64,000 nucleotides of DNA, from positions 4,092,001 through 4,156,000 of the forward strand of contig OZ316898.1 in assembly GCA_973895155.1 (NCBI GenBank), read 5' to 3'. This document shows positions 1 to 11,790 of this stretch, piece after piece. The notes below the pieces were generated by a model. It made no database searches and had not been told where the DNA came from. It worked only from the letters and a program-made list of their open reading frames with translations. This DNA comes from Marsupella aquatica. Taxonomy: Eukaryota > Marchantiophyta. Every line of letters starts with the position of its first letter. Within the stretch, counting starts at the first letter, position 1. The position numbers and the translations under genes are program-made.

Positions 1-1104
1 AAGAAGAGTTGAGTTAGCATATTAATTTATGAAGAGCTGACTATTTGAGCTAAAGGAAATAAACTAAAGCCAGGTTCATTCCTGCTGGAAAATGATTGCT
101 TCAAGAAGGAGTTTAAATAGAAAAAGGAAGACACAGGCACATGAAGATCTACAATAAACCATCCAATAAAAAAAATACACAAGAAGAAGAAGGAACAGTA
201 GCGAACTTTTACAGACAGTACACAATTCCAGTCATGCATGGAAATCTGGATATAAAGTTAAGCAGGGAATCAAACTAGCCATTCAAGTAACTGACTCAAA
301 ATTTAACATACCTTGGCAACTACTGGTACGTTCTAGATTATAGACTTTAAACAGATCAAAACAAGCTGCACTTTCCTCTTATTGGACAGCTGCACAACAC
401 AGTGCAACCCAGTGCCATATGAATGTCAATCAAAGCCTTTGCTTTTCGAGTATAAATCATTTCAATCACCATTCATAAGGCAGATCAGTCATTACAAAGT
501 TTCCAATGCTCAACATTGTATTTGAATAAGTTACTTAGTGAGAGCCTCAGACAAGTGACTTCGACAGCCTATATAGAGAGAGCCACGGCAGTTGTTGCTA
601 ATCGAGGGCACTACAAGTGCTTCACATTATGCATTTGGAGGACCTTCTGGAAGAGATTATTAAGATCTGTGTACTGATTGTCTACACTATGACAATATTC
701 CTATGCTTCACGCTCTAGATCTTGTAATCACCCTCGATCACAGCAGGCCAATCACAGCAGCCTGATACAAAATTGCCCCCTGATCAAGACCGTGCTTGAT
801 GGAAGCAAGGAGCGCAAACAAAGAGAGGAGCTCAATTGAAGCTTCACGATTGGAGGAAGCAGCTTGATGGGCAGCTCAATTGAAGCCGGGAGGAGCTCGA
901 GAAGAAGGAAAGAGCTCAAACTAGGGCTCAAACGAAAGGAGGAAACTCAATTCATACTCAGCAATTGGAGAGAGCAAAAATCATTTGACTGCAAAGCAAA
1001 GTCTATAGTAGAAGAATAGCAGGGAGAAACTGAGCAAAATAGAATGGGCCGACAGCATTTTGGCTCCAAGATTTCAAATACCTCTTGAGTTGGAATTGCA
1101 AAGA
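1..1104. other. No gene recognised
   Basis: Mixed AT-rich sequence with short open frames only. I see no recognisable domain, RNA gene or paired terminal repeat. A CACTACAAG string near 608 resembles a CACTA terminus but has no partner. Confidence 0.5.
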
Positions 1105-1400
1105 TGATCTGTGCTTCTGCCCTTCGCCCCAGCCTTCAAGCACGCCCTTTGCCCCAGCCTTCAATCTCGCCCTTCAAGCTGCTCACGCTTTAGCCCTTCC
1201 AGCTCGCCCCAGCCTTCAATGTCGCCCTTCACCTTCAAGCAGCTCGCCCTTTGCCTTCAAGCTTGCCCTTCAAGCTGCTCGCGTTTAGCCCTTCCAGCTT
1301 GCGGTTTGCCCTTGAAGCTTGCACCAGCCTTCAAGCTCACCTTCAAGCTTGCACTTAGCCCTTCCAGCTTGCCCCAGCTCGATCCCACCAGCAGCCGCAA
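1105..1400. repeat. CT-rich degenerate tandem repeat
   Basis: Irregular repeats of CTTCAAGCTCGCCC / CCTTCCAGCTTGCCC-like units, roughly 15-25 bp each. They create Ser/Pro/Leu/Ala-rich open frames in two registers. I read these as low-complexity by-products rather than a protein gene, because the frames hold no domain and copy number explains their length. Confidence 0.65.
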
Positions 1401-2524
1401 CTCACACCCGCAGCGCCAATAGTCTCGCCCACAGTGTCACTTGCCCGATCACTTTCAATCCCGATCGACTTCAGCCGGGACTTTAGCTGCACCTCACTCA
1501 CACTTGCAGTTGCCACCTTCGATCAATAGAGCCGTAGCGCCCAGCCTATGTGTAAGCATTCCTTCAAAAAAGGTTGATTGAAGCAATGTCTAGACCCTGA
1601 CCCAAGCTCACATTGATCACGGCCGCAACACCCAGCACCCAGCCCGAACACGACCGTAGCACCTAGATTGCTTGACCACAACCTTTAGACAAACAGAATA
1701 CAGCCGTAGCACCCCTGAGATTGCTAAAAAATTGCCGCAGCACCCTTCAGCTCACATAGGGAACATCTAGCTACAGTTCAAACATTGCAAAGGCACTGCG
1801 CGCATGCATTTCCTTTTGAAAAAAACAAGGCAGCACCATCACAAGCTTTGCGTAGCTTGATTTCCTTAAAAAAAATGAGACAGCACCCTCACCATACGTA
1901 CGCGCATGCAGTTCCTTCAAAAAAACCACGAGGCAGCAAGCACAAAGCGCCTACTTTGCGGCTCCCTTGTGCACTCCCTTTGCAAAATGGGAGTCTTTTG
2001 TCCAACGGTCCCAGTCACATTTGCCCTAAAACTGGCCAGGCAATGTAAACCATTAGATCCCCAAAAATGGACGGATGGATGGAATCGCGATCAATCCAAT
2101 ATCAGGCCAACATCTATGTGGAGAATGGGTTCGACACTTTGCACCCTAAGCCTTCCCCTTTCCCCCCTCTCGGATCATCCACCTCTTGCCCAGATAATTC
2201 AAATATGTCCCTCAATGCCACCATGAAACCCTATAACACTAAGTAACCTCTTTACATATGGATGTGCCACGTGGACCAGTTATTAATGGACACGTGTTCC
2301 CCATATATGTCCAGGCCAAAAATGCCCTATCTTAAACTAACAACTTACATTGAAGAAGTGGGGTTTTTTGCACGGACCCCTATTAGACTTCTAAGTTGCA
2401 ATATGTATTTCGCAACCCCTAAAGTTCTTCTACAAAAATTCTTAAGTATTCCGCAGAATTGAATTAAAAAACCCTATACTTATTCGCGCGTGATGGGTCG
2501 AAGTTAAAAAGTGAGGACTCCGAG
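1401..2524. other. No gene recognised
   Basis: Contains scattered repeats of phrases such as 'gccgtagcacc' and 'ccttcaaaaaa' (about 1,620-1,930). The short open frames lack domains. It ends where copia integrase-like coding sequence becomes recognisable. Confidence 0.45.
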
Positions 2525-3965
2525 TTGAAATGAGGTAGGGGCGTCCAGCAGATTACTCATATCTGAGGATTTTTGGATGTGATGCTTATGTGCTTACACC
2601 TTCCCAGCTTCAATCCAAGTTGGAGTCCAAGTCGAAGAAGTGCATTTTCCTTGGCTATCAGAAAGGTGTGAAGGGTTATAGGTTATGGGATCTAGTAACC
2701 TGTAAGCTAATTGTTAGTAGAGATGTGTCCTTTAATGAATCTAGATCATCAAAGGAGGGGGGAAATTCTCAGAACTCCCATACTGACAAGGGGAAATCTC
2801 CCATCCCGGACCGGGTTGAGGGGGAGATTAGTCACGATGATATTCATGACAATAGAGATGGAGAAGCTCTGGGCATGGAGCTGGTCCTGTGATGGAACAA
2901 GAGGAGCAGATTGTTGTTAGGGTACCTCAAATTCAACTAGCAACAGCAGTTGATCAGCCTGAATCATCTACTAGAAGAACTTCCAGTCGTTCTACGAGAG
3001 CTCCTACCAGGTATGGTCAATGTGCAGACTCATCTAAGCTAGATGATATTGATATTGCACTTGATGATGATAATATGGCTTTGATCTTGGAAGAATGAGA
3101 GCCTTCTTCGTACAGTGAGGCTTGTGCTTCAGAGCAAAAGCATGAGTGGAATGCAGCAATGCAGAGGGAGTTGCAATCTTTGAGTGACAACAAGACATGG
3201 AAGCTGGTGGAGCTTCCAAGAGGTCAGCAAGTGGTGGACAGCAAGTGGATTTACAGGTTGAAGGACAGTCCTTCAGAGGGTGGAGACAAGATCTACAAGG
3301 CAAGGCTTGTTGCCAAGGGATTCACTTAGGAGAAAGGAGTGGATTATAATGAGGTCTTTTCACCGGTGGCTAAGTATTCCACAATTCGGATCTTGTGTCA
3401 GCTTGTTGTGTTTTTTGGTCTGGTGATGGATCAGATGGACGTTGTTACTACTTTTCTCTATGGCAACTTGGAAGAGATGATCTTCATAAGACAGCCAGTA
3501 GCCTTTATGAAGAAGGGCCAAGAGAAATTAGTTTGCAGATTGCTCAAGTCCTTGTATGGATTGAAGCAAGCTCCTAGACAATGGAACAAGCGGTTTGATG
3601 ATTTCATGTTTGTTCAAGGTTTTACAAGGATGGTGTATGATCCTTGTGTGTATACGAAATCAGTCAAGAATGATGTGTTTGGTTTCATCATTCTGGTTCT
3701 CTATGTGGATGACATGCTTATTGTGGCTAAAGATCAATCTGAGGTTGATAGACTCAAGGCAAAATTGAGTTCTGAATTCAGGATGAAGGATCTTGGTAAG
3801 GCCAAGAGGATTTTAGGAATGAAGATTTTTAGGAACTTTGATACTGGACAGTTGTGCTTGAATCAAGGCAAGTATGCGAGGAAGGTACTTGCAAAATTCA
3901 ACATGGAGGATTGTAAGCCAGTGAGTATTCCTTTAGCTTCACATTTCAAGTTATTATCGGCTTTC
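2525..3965 (+). pseudogene. Ty1/copia pol remnant, part 1 (integrase tail and reverse transcriptase)
   Basis: Decayed copia polyprotein. The first recognisable residues, LRIFGCDAYV (about 2,560-2,590), are the C-terminal integrase signature of plant copia elements, followed by CIFLGY and an acidic linker. Reverse transcriptase follows from about 3,145, with WIYRLK, ARLVAKGF, DYNEVFSPVAKYSTIR, LYGLKQAPRQW and the catalytic YVDDML at about 3,700. Nonsense codons break the frame: TGA near 3,096 and TAG at 3,327-3,329, where copia families normally have Gln. There is no gag, protease, integrase core or 5' LTR upstream, so the element is 5'-truncated. Homology stops after the ASHFKL motif near 3,960, where unrelated DNA begins, and resumes near 6,460. 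Confidence 0.9.
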
Positions 3966-4769
3966 TCTCTTACATATGCTGTGAACATGATTTTGGACCA
4001 AACGAGAACTATTTCCGCAAAGGAGAAGTATTTTCATTTTCCGCCGATCCTCGCAAAACCGACAACATTTTTCATGGAAAACCCATTTTTGCTCCAAAAA
4101 TCTATTTTATATCAGAGTTCGGATTGAATTAGAAAATTCAAGAATGTTCAGAACCACTAAAATTCATGGTGTCAAACCTTAAATTTATCTTGGAAAATAA
4201 AGATCCAAAAAGGGTTAGCCAAACCGTCAGGATCATTTTCTCCCAAAACCATTTCTTGACCTAACTTTGATACTCCTATCGGACTTCGCATTTCACCCAC
4301 AAAAGTTTCTTCAGAACTCCAATTTTGCTAGGTTTTATTTATTTATCGTAACTTTTTTACATCATAGTTGATACAAAGTTACCGCGTGGTTTGTCAAACT
4401 TACCTCATAGTTACCTCCACAATAGAACACAATAACTATACACATGCATAGTCAACACACCGTTGTCGCACCGACAATGTGCAGTCCGATAAAAGTATCG
4501 CAAAAAAATACATATGGCAATACAAACATCTATAAATTTATCGCTCATATTTGTAAATTGCAAAATTTTGCATGACAAGTCTTCAATCCGCAATACAATC
4601 ATTTATATCTTTATCGCTCAAATTTATAAATTGCAAAACTTTGTCGGGCAAAACATTTTATTCGCAATCCAGACAGCCATAAATTTCTCTTTTTTTGGAG
4701 GAAATTGAAAAACACAAGCATGGACCATACAAAGAAAACAATATGGATGTTCTAGAAAATACCAAGGTG

Positions 4770-5590
4770 TGCTATTTTGTCATTTAGCAAGGTGTCCAAT
4801 CAAAAGTTGGACTTGGTCCTTCCCCAAAATCAAAAGTACAATGTCATGGTTATATTTGGCTCATTCATGGTTTCATAGTCTAAACATGACTACCTTCACA
4901 CGTTCATGGACCAAGTTAAAATTTCTCTTAGTTTTGAGACTTTCTATTGCAATTATTTGTTCGATGTGTCAGCAATAGATTTTGAGTGACAAAAATTATT
5001 CATATTATTACCCTATATTGGAAATGGACAACATAACACCAATATTAGATTGGGCTCACTGAGGGTTTCAAAATGATTCCAAACATGACTATATGTGTAG
5101 ATCCACAAACAACATGCCGATCATTCTTAGTTTTATAACTTTCTATAATAATAAAACAATATCAATCTTTGGAAACCAAATAACGATAAATTTCTCTAAA
5201 CTCTCATTCCTCCTTATGTTTTGGGTACTCCTGGTTGGTTCCTCGAGGTTAGATCCATTAGCATGAGGTTTTGAGTAACAAATCTTATCCTTATTATTAC
5301 CTTGTATTTGAAGATAATATGGACACCATAACACTAGTATCAGATTGGGCTCACGGAGGGCTTCAAAATGAGTCCAAACATGACTATCTATGTAGACTCA
5401 AAAACAAAACTACTATCATTCTTAGTTTTGTAACTTTCTATAATGATAAAACAATATCAATTTTTTAATTTTTTAATAATTTTTTTGTTTGAGAAAAGAA
5501 CAATATCAATCTTTGGAATCCAAACAATGATAAATGTATTGGAGCTTTCATTCCTCCTTCTATTTTGGGTACTCCTGGTTCACTTGGTCA
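4770..5590. repeat. About 290-bp tandem repeat, three diverged copies
   Basis: Copies near 4,850-4,978 (partial), 4,980-5,250 and 5,270-5,590 share in order 'ttttgagt.acaaa', 'attgggctcac.gagg', 'ccaaacatgacta', 'cattcttagtttt.taactttctat' and 'ttgggtactcctggtt'. The third copy has a short AT-rich expansion near 5,462-5,500. There is no coding potential. Confidence 0.75.
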
Positions 5591-5699
5591 CCTTTCTCAT
5601 TTTTGTCCAACATCATGTCATTATGAAGTTGTCATAAGGTCAAGTCGTCTCTTTCTTTAAGACATAATGAAAAAATGCGGAATCTAGGTAACAATAAAG

Positions 5700-6225
5700 T
5701 TATTGCGGTCTCCCACCAATGTGGATGCAATAAATTTATCGCATGTTCTCTGGGAAATTGAATCAAACAGAGGAATACAAATTGCAAAAACTTTATTGGA
5801 TGTTTGTTGGAATCTTGAATCTAACAAAGGAATGCGGAATGTGATAAATTTATCGCATGTTTGTTGGAATCCTGAATCCAACCAAGAAATATGAACTGCG
5901 ATAAAATTATAGCATGTTTGCTGCAATCTTGAATCTAATAGAGGAATGCAGATTGCAATAAATTTATTGCATGTTCGTTGGAATCCTAAATCCAACAAAG
6001 GAATGCAGATTGCGATAAATTTATCGCATGTTTGCTGGAATCCTAAATCCCATAGAGGAATGCAAACTACGATAAGATTATTGCATGTTCGCTGCAATCC
6101 TGAATCTAACAAAGGAATGCAGATTGCAATAAATTTATTGCATGTTTGCTAGAATCCTAAATCCAACAGAGGAATGCGGATTGCGATAAATTTATTGCAT
6201 GTTCACTTGAATCCTCTCACACTAC
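5700..6225. repeat. 57-bp minisatellite with palindromic core, about nine units
   Basis: Head-to-tail units of 56-58 bp begin near 5,726, 5,780, 5,838, 5,896, 5,953, 6,010, 6,068, 6,124 and 6,181. Each unit contains a variant of the self-complementary core GCGATAAATTTATCGC, then ATGTTTGCTGGAATCCTGAA and AACAGAGGAATGCGGA. Substitutions in one arm of the core are sometimes matched in the other (GCAATAAATTTATTGC), but not always. Confidence 0.9.
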
Positions 6226-6455
6226 AATGAATGAATAGCAAACCTTACATTGATAATACTCAAACCAGAATGCAATTTTTGAAAGTTACAAATGTAAAGC
6301 CCAATGCACGTATCGCTACCTGCATTCCCGCTACAATGCAATGTCCAGAACTGATGTTTTTTTTATCTGGCACCCATTCCCGCACCCATTTTATTGGAGT
6401 TTGCATTGCCTTAGAAAAAAAACAGAATCAGGCTAAACGCAAAGTGTGTCACACT

Positions 6456-7073
6456 TCTCAGTCGGTCCAAAGACTTGGCCCTAGCAATGGGCAAGGTTAG
6501 CAGATTCATGTCAAATCGAGGGAAGGTACATTGGGAAGCTGTAAAATGGATTCTCAGGTATCTGAAGGGAACATAGGACTATGGATTACTATTTGATGGC
6601 AGAACAAATAGAACCACTACGTTGGTTGGCTATGTAGATTTTGACTATGAAGGCTGTCTGGATACAAGGAGATCTACAACCGGGTATGTATTTACTCTTG
6701 GAGGAGGATGTATCAATTGGAAGTCTATCTTGCAGAAGTGTATCTCTCAATCTACTACAGAAGCAGAGTATGTTGCAGCAGCAAAAGCGGCAAAGGAAGC
6801 AATTTGGTTAGACAGGTTAATCACGGATATGGGTTTAGAGCATGGCAAGATGACCCCAAACTGTGATAGTTAGAGTGCTCTTCACTTGGCTGCTAACCAG
6901 GTTATGGATAACAGGGTGAAGCACATTGATATCAGGTACCATTTTATCAGACAAATAGTGTCTGATAAAACTTTTGAGCTAGTCAAGATTGATGGAAAGC
7001 TCAATCCCACAACTGATGCCTTTACCAAAGTGATTCCTTTGGAGATTTTCTCAAGACACTGTGCTACTTTGTA
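6456..7073 (+). pseudogene. Ty1/copia pol remnant, part 2 (RNase H)
   Basis: Continuation of the copia element to the right of the insertion. VSRFMSN, KVHWEAVKWILRYLKGT, DYEGCLDTRRSTTGYVF, ISQSTTEAEYVAAA and the C-terminal VKIDGKLNPTTDAFTK are typical of the RNase H domain and tail of plant copia elements. Breaks: a stop after LKGT near 6,575, and TAG at 6,871-6,873 where the family has Gln (CDSQSA). The reading ends at TAG 7,072-7,074, at the usual distance before a 3' LTR. Not functional. Confidence 0.9.
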
Positions 7074-7185
7074 GGTTTTGTAGTTGTAGCACAAGTAGAG
7101 TTACTTAGCAAGTTAGTGACTATTTGTATATGGATTACTCAATCCAATTTGGCTATGGCTTAGTTCTAGTTAACCCTTGTGGTTT

Positions 7186-7260
7186 TTAGGGGGAGACCTG
7201 TTTAGGTGATTGTCTAGAACTTCCCGCTGAGGATTCCATATGGTAGCAATTAGTCCTATT
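7186..7260 (+). other. Copia polypurine tract and probable 3' LTR start
   Basis: The purine run TTTTTAGGGGGAGA at about 7,183-7,196 lies roughly 110 bp after the RNase H stop. TGTTTAGGTGATTG at 7,199 is a plausible LTR start. I could not define an LTR end, and no 5' LTR is present for comparison. Confidence 0.45.
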
Positions 7261-8690
7261 GTCACGCGATTGACATGGGTCTTAACACAAAAAATGGCAC
7301 TATGGGTGCCAAAACCATCTCCTGGTACCTGAGGATCACGAAGGGATGTTGTGAAGGCCAGTAAACACCAATTTATGCCCTTAACACCAGACTATCATAG
7401 CAAGACTCCGTCACACATCACCCAAGCTCAATCCCTAAGAACCAAGGTTGGGAATCAGATCCAGTGCTCATGATAGTTCTGGTGAGAAGGGGTCTTCATA
7501 TCGGGCCCATACACACAAGGCCTAGCGCTATGGTGCGCATATGTCTATACGTATGCTTACTGTCATAAATATATTTCTATTCCACCACCGGAATGTACCC
7601 ATAAACCAGTGACTCCTGACTGATTCCCGGCTTAGGGACTTCTAAGCCATTGCCCCACCACTCTGCCATTCCATTCTCAGCAATCAGAGCTGTGACAACC
7701 CTCACCCAACCCACTTCAATGCACCCGGTACACCTCTCAATGGTGCTGCTAGTCCCATCATACACTCAGATTGCCTCACACACACACACATCCATGAGAG
7801 AAATGAGGCCTGAGAGGAAAACTCAATTAGATTCAAAGATGTGCACAATAGTTCACTGAGAACACTTGATCCGAACAATAGGCCCGAAGGTTGTCTCCTC
7901 CAGATTGCGACGTGCTTGCCATGCAAGCTCAATCCTGAACCTGAGCCCGACTCACTCCAGATTGCGACGGCAGATTGGACTCGAACCAATCCCGTACTTG
8001 CCTTGCAAACTCAATCCTGAACTCAACCTCCTTCACTGCACTTCATTCTTGGGGGCACATATAGATCTCACACCTCCAATTGAGAACGTCAAGTTATGCA
8101 TGCATAGTTGACTCGACTTCAAAGTTGGTACCAGGCCTAACGACGATCTATCCCAGACTGCAATGAGGCCCAGCCTCACGCTTGCCCTGCAAGCTCAGCT
8201 CTGGCCATAAATCCCTTAGTGCTCTCTACCAGACAAAGGCCGGGACTCCCCATGGATCATGTAGCCTTGCCAGAATGAACTGTAAATGCTCCTCCTACTG
8301 CCCCTCAATCAGTGTCTCAGCCTTCCTAATGTGCTCACCGCAAATCACATTGAAATCCTCCCCACAGTTTACAATCACCAACACATCACCTATCACCAAG
8401 GCTCTGTATCGGGGGAAAAGAACCCAGTTGTGTTGCCTACTAGAACGAGCCACAATCCAGCTTGCAAACTTGGCCAACCGTTGCTGTGAAGCGTGGCTGA
8501 TTACTCCCTGAGTAATAGCACAACCAAGCTCTCCCCAACACATAGCTTCCAAGCCCAACCTTCCTTGCACAGAGCTCCCTGCTGCTCAAACCACGTGAGA
8601 TCATACAACTGAAGTTCCCCCCCTGCCTCTACCGGGGGGCTGCTCTATATACTCTCATACTAAGCCCAGATGGGTGGATACTACGCTGAT
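7261..8690. other. No gene recognised
   Basis: Open frames here are short and lack domains. Phrases such as GATTGCGACG..CTTGCC.TGCAAGCTCAATCCTGAAC recur near 7,905 and 7,965, a small internal duplication. No RNA gene seen. Confidence 0.5.
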
Positions 8691-9799
8691 GGAGCCCCAT
8701 CCCAGCCCTAACAGAGCCGCCACTATCTCTAACTACTGAACCCTAACTCGCAACTTTATTTCTATCTCGAATTGGCTATGTACTTCGGGTTTGGCCCTCC
8801 TCCATGGTTTTCGCGAGCTTGCCATTGATCAAACGAGAACACCAGTTCAGCAGTCACGTGGTTGGTGGCCCATCTTTTAACCTCCACGCACTACGGGCCG
8901 CCGCCTCCTCTCCCGATTTCTCTATTCAACCATTTGCTGCGTGGATAGCAGCGTTGGAAGCGGCTAGAGCTCCTCTTTCCAACGAGGTCAATTATAGCCG
9001 ATTTGGCCAAATACACAGAAAGTTATGCCCCCTCAACCGAGAGGGGGTACTCATTGCTACGCTAACCCGAGTTACATATCTAACCCAAGTTCGGCTAGCC
9101 TAGCTATCCTATCTAACCTTAGAAGAGTTAACCCATGGCCTCGGGTTAAGCCGCAATCCGTGTCCATTGTCCGCTATCTGTGTCCGTTGTCTGTGTCCGC
9201 TATCCGTGTCCATTGTCCGTGTCAGTTGTCCGTGTCCGTTGTTCATGTCCGTTGTCCGTGTCCGTTGTCCGCTATCCGTTGTCCCGGGTTTAGTCTAACC
9301 CCAATCTAAATCCGCTAACCTCTATTCGCTATCCGCTATCCGTGTCCGCTAACCTCTATTCATATCCGCTATCCGTGTCTGCTAACCTCTATCCGTATCC
9401 GCTATCCGTGTCCGTGTCCGCTAACCTCTATCCGTATCCGCTATCCGTGTCCGCTAACCCCTATCCGTATCCGCTATCCCGGGTTACACACTAACCCGTC
9501 ACACTAATAAGATCATATCTTTCCTAATACACCTTCGTTTTGAGAGTGTTTTATATTGATTTTACTCGCCTTGACCAGATCTTCCCAATGCTCTTTACAG
9601 ATCCGGATTTGGTGACATATTGAAAGAGATATGGTCGCCGACCACCCACGACATAGCTTTATTTCCCTACTCTTAATGCCATGATTGCCCTTATTCTTGC
9701 CATCTTGCTAATTGTTATGCAATATCAATAGCTACTCCTTGCATACAGCAGCCTAGTTAATCAGATTAAAGAATAAGGACCATGTCATCGGCGTCACAC
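8691..9799. repeat. 1.1-kb tandem duplication, copy I
   Basis: Starts GGAGCCCCATCCCAGCCCTA and ends CATGTCATCGGCGTCACAC. Copy II starts 1,113 bp downstream with the same order of conserved blocks: the start block to about 9,110, a block beginning CACACTAATAAG (9,495-9,660), and the end block CATCTTGCTAATTGTTATGC (9,700-9,799). A minisatellite replaces the middle. It may be an LTR or a TE fragment; no coding domain. Confidence 0.8.
9155..9490. repeat. Minisatellite CCGTGTCCGCTAT / CCGCTAACCTCTAT
   Basis: Runs of 6-14 bp variants of 'ccgctatccgtgtc' and 'gctaacctctatccgtat' fill the middle of duplication copy I. Flanked by CGGGTTAAGCC on the left and CCCGGGTTACAC on the right. Confidence 0.85.
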
Positions 9800-9803
9800 T
9801 GTT

Positions 9804-10926
9804 GGAGCCCCATCCCAGCCCTAATAGAGCCGCCACTATCTCTAACTACTGAGCCCTAACTCGCAACTTTATTTCTATCTCGAATTGGCTATGTACTTCG
9901 GATTTTGCCCTCCTCCATGATTTTTGCGAGCTTGCGCCTCCTCTCCCGATTTCTCTATTCAACCATTTGCTGCATGGATAGCAGTGTTGGAAGCGGCTTG
10001 AGCTCCTCTTTCCAACGAGGTCAATTATAGCCGATTTGGTCAAATACACAGAAAGTTATGCCCCCGTAACCGAGAGGGGGTACTCACCACTGCGTTAACC
10101 CGAGTTACATAGCTAATCCGAGTTTGGCTAACCTAGCTATCCTATCTAACCCGACTAGAGCTAACCCGTGGTCTCGGGTTAGGCCGCTACCCGCTATCCG
10201 CTAACCTAGGCTAAGATGAGCCCGAACCCGAGCTTAGGCTAACCGAAGTTCTGTCTAACCCGGGCTCAATCTAACCAGGGTTTGGGTTAAGCCTAAGTTG
10301 AAGCCGTGCTGACCTGAGCTAAGCTGAAGCTGTGCTAACCTGAGCTAAGCTAAAGCCTTGCTGACCTGAGATAAGCTGAAGCCGTGCTGACTTGAGCTAA
10401 ACCGTGGCCTCAGCTTAGGGTAACCCGAAACCTAAGCCGAATCCGCTCGCTCCGGCCACAAGTTAACCCGTCACACTAATTAGGCTGTATCTGTCTTAAT
10501 ACACCTCCGTTTCCTAAGTGTTTTATATCAATTTTACTAGCCTTGACCAGATCTTTCCAATGCTCTTTACAGATCCGGATTTGGTGACGTATTGAAAGAG
10601 ATATGGTCATCGAACACCCGCAACATAGTTTTTATTTCCCTAACTTTCTAAGACTAGACTATGAACCACTAACCCAAATAACAAAATGAAGCTACACACC
10701 CAAAGACATTCAGATTTTATCATGAGAACAATCACCATACCAGAGCTTCATATTCAGCTATGGAGACTCACTTCCTTGAATTAGCACGTCTACCTCCGTA
10801 CCAGCGTCTTGAAGAGCCTTCATGCTCCATCTTGCTAATTGTTATGCAATATCAATAGCTACTCCTTGCATACAACAGCCTAGTTAATCAGATTATAGAA
10901 TAAGGACCATGTCATCGGCGTCACAC
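9804..10926. repeat. 1.1-kb tandem duplication, copy II
   Basis: Same block order as copy I. It carries a different internal minisatellite and an extra segment of roughly 170-190 bp (about 10,640-10,830) absent from copy I. Directly followed by copia-like 3' end sequence. Confidence 0.8.
10190..10440. repeat. Minisatellite GAGCTAAGCTGAAGCCGTGCTGACCT
   Basis: About 26-bp units of 'ctgagctaagctgaagccgtgctgac' and relatives, preceded by CTAACC-rich sequence. Occupies the same place in copy II as the CCGTGTCCGCTAT array in copy I. Confidence 0.8.
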
Positions 10927-10957
10927 CTGTCCCCAAGACAAGAGTCAAGGGAGAGTT

Positions 10958-11237
10958 TGTTAGGTATTGCTCAAGATAGTCTTGTGACTCTATAGCTAAC
11001 CGCAATTAGTCTAACTCAGGTTAAGACTTAGCTAAGGTTAGCGGTAGTGCTGTTGTGTATATAGCCAGGGTTGGTGCCAGTCCCTATTGGAGTTGAGCAA
11101 GAGAGAAGTATTTAAGGTCTATTGCTTTCCCATGGACATAGCCTCGGTCATGAGGTGAACCACGTACTCGTTGTGTCGACTACTTTGTATGGTGTTCTCA
11201 TGTGCATGGTGTCTCAGGATAGGGATTATCCCCAACA
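10958..11237 (+). mobile_element. Copia-type LTR (3' or solo), about 280 bp
   Basis: Preceded by AGTCAAGGGAGAGTT, the polypurine context usual before copia 3' LTRs. Begins TGTTAGGTATTG and ends TTATCCCCAACA (TGTT...AACA). Contains a TATA-like TGTATATAGCC near 11,055 and the plant LTR U5 phrase CCCATGGAC.TAGCCT...GAACCACGT near 11,130-11,165. No internal domain or second LTR is next to it. Confidence 0.6.
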
Positions 11238-11559
11238 ACCATCTATTGAGGCTCGGGGGGGTCACTTCCACGGAAGTGGCTCATCACGTGCGACGAAGTA
11301 TAGGCCCATTTAAATGGGTGTGGCGAAAGACTTCCAAAGTTTGGTGGAAGAACACATAGGGCATGTTTTACTGACTGGTCGACTTTAAAGAACACATATG
11401 CCTATTTAATTGCAAAAATACTTTCTTTAAAGTTTTTAGGGGTTTTTTAATAAAATATGATAAAATTTAAAGAAAGAAAGGGTTTTGCAAAAAATAAAAT
11501 TTCACTTATAAGTTAGGGGGGTCAAACCCTAAAATGTCGCACGCGATGTATGGCCCTCC

Positions 11560-11790
11560 ATATAGTGACCCCCCCCGAGCTATTGAGGAAGTTGTCAACA
11601 ATAAGAAATATGTGGTTCACCTCCTTGAGCCTACGTCCATGGGAATACACAAAAAACTTTACTGAACTCTAGGACTGTCCATATAGAGTTGCAAGTCTCC
11701 ACCACACAAGCTCTCGCTATCTCTCAATTGGCGCCACAATAATGAGCCTGATCACGAGTGGCCATTTATCCAAGCCTAAAGAGGTTATTT
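11560..11790 (-). mobile_element. Reverse-oriented LTR fragment
   Basis: Read on the minus strand it has the same U5 phrase as the LTR at 10,958-11,237: CCCATGGACGTAGGCTC, then GGTGAACCAC (11,611-11,642), then a CTATTG/GCTCGGGGGGGTCACT block. This makes an imperfect inverted repeat with 11,128-11,275. Likely a second, diverged LTR end. Confidence 0.45.

Larger units (their letters stand above)
3966..6455. mobile_element. Repeat-rich insertion splitting the copia element
   Basis: About 2.5 kb of AT-rich DNA lies between the copia RT and RNase H regions. About 50 codons expected at the junction are missing, so the event was insertion plus deletion, or replacement. It carries no recognised coding domain. 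It consists of a section with GCAATAC...TTTATCGC phrases (4,500-4,690), a roughly 290-bp tandem repeat (4,770-5,590) and a 57-bp minisatellite (5,700-6,225). I found no clean terminal inverted repeats or target duplication, so its class is unknown; a non-autonomous DNA element is one possibility. Confidence 0.55.

Noticed and set aside
1111-1422. Ser/Pro/Leu-rich open frames
   Set aside because: By-product of the CT-rich tandem repeat; open in more than one register, no domain.
5684-6112. 142-codon minus-strand frame of repeated LDSGFQQTCDKFIA-like units
   Set aside because: Translation of the 57-bp minisatellite, whose length is a multiple of three. The units vary in length from 56 to 58 bp, so the frame is not maintained throughout.
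5700-6225. CRISPR array
   Set aside because: Repeats are contiguous without unique spacers, in a plant transposon context.
9060-10210. CTAACCC-rich sequence as an interstitial telomere
   Set aside because: The words are irregular CTAACC/CCGAG variants, not tandem plant telomere repeats (CCCTAAA).
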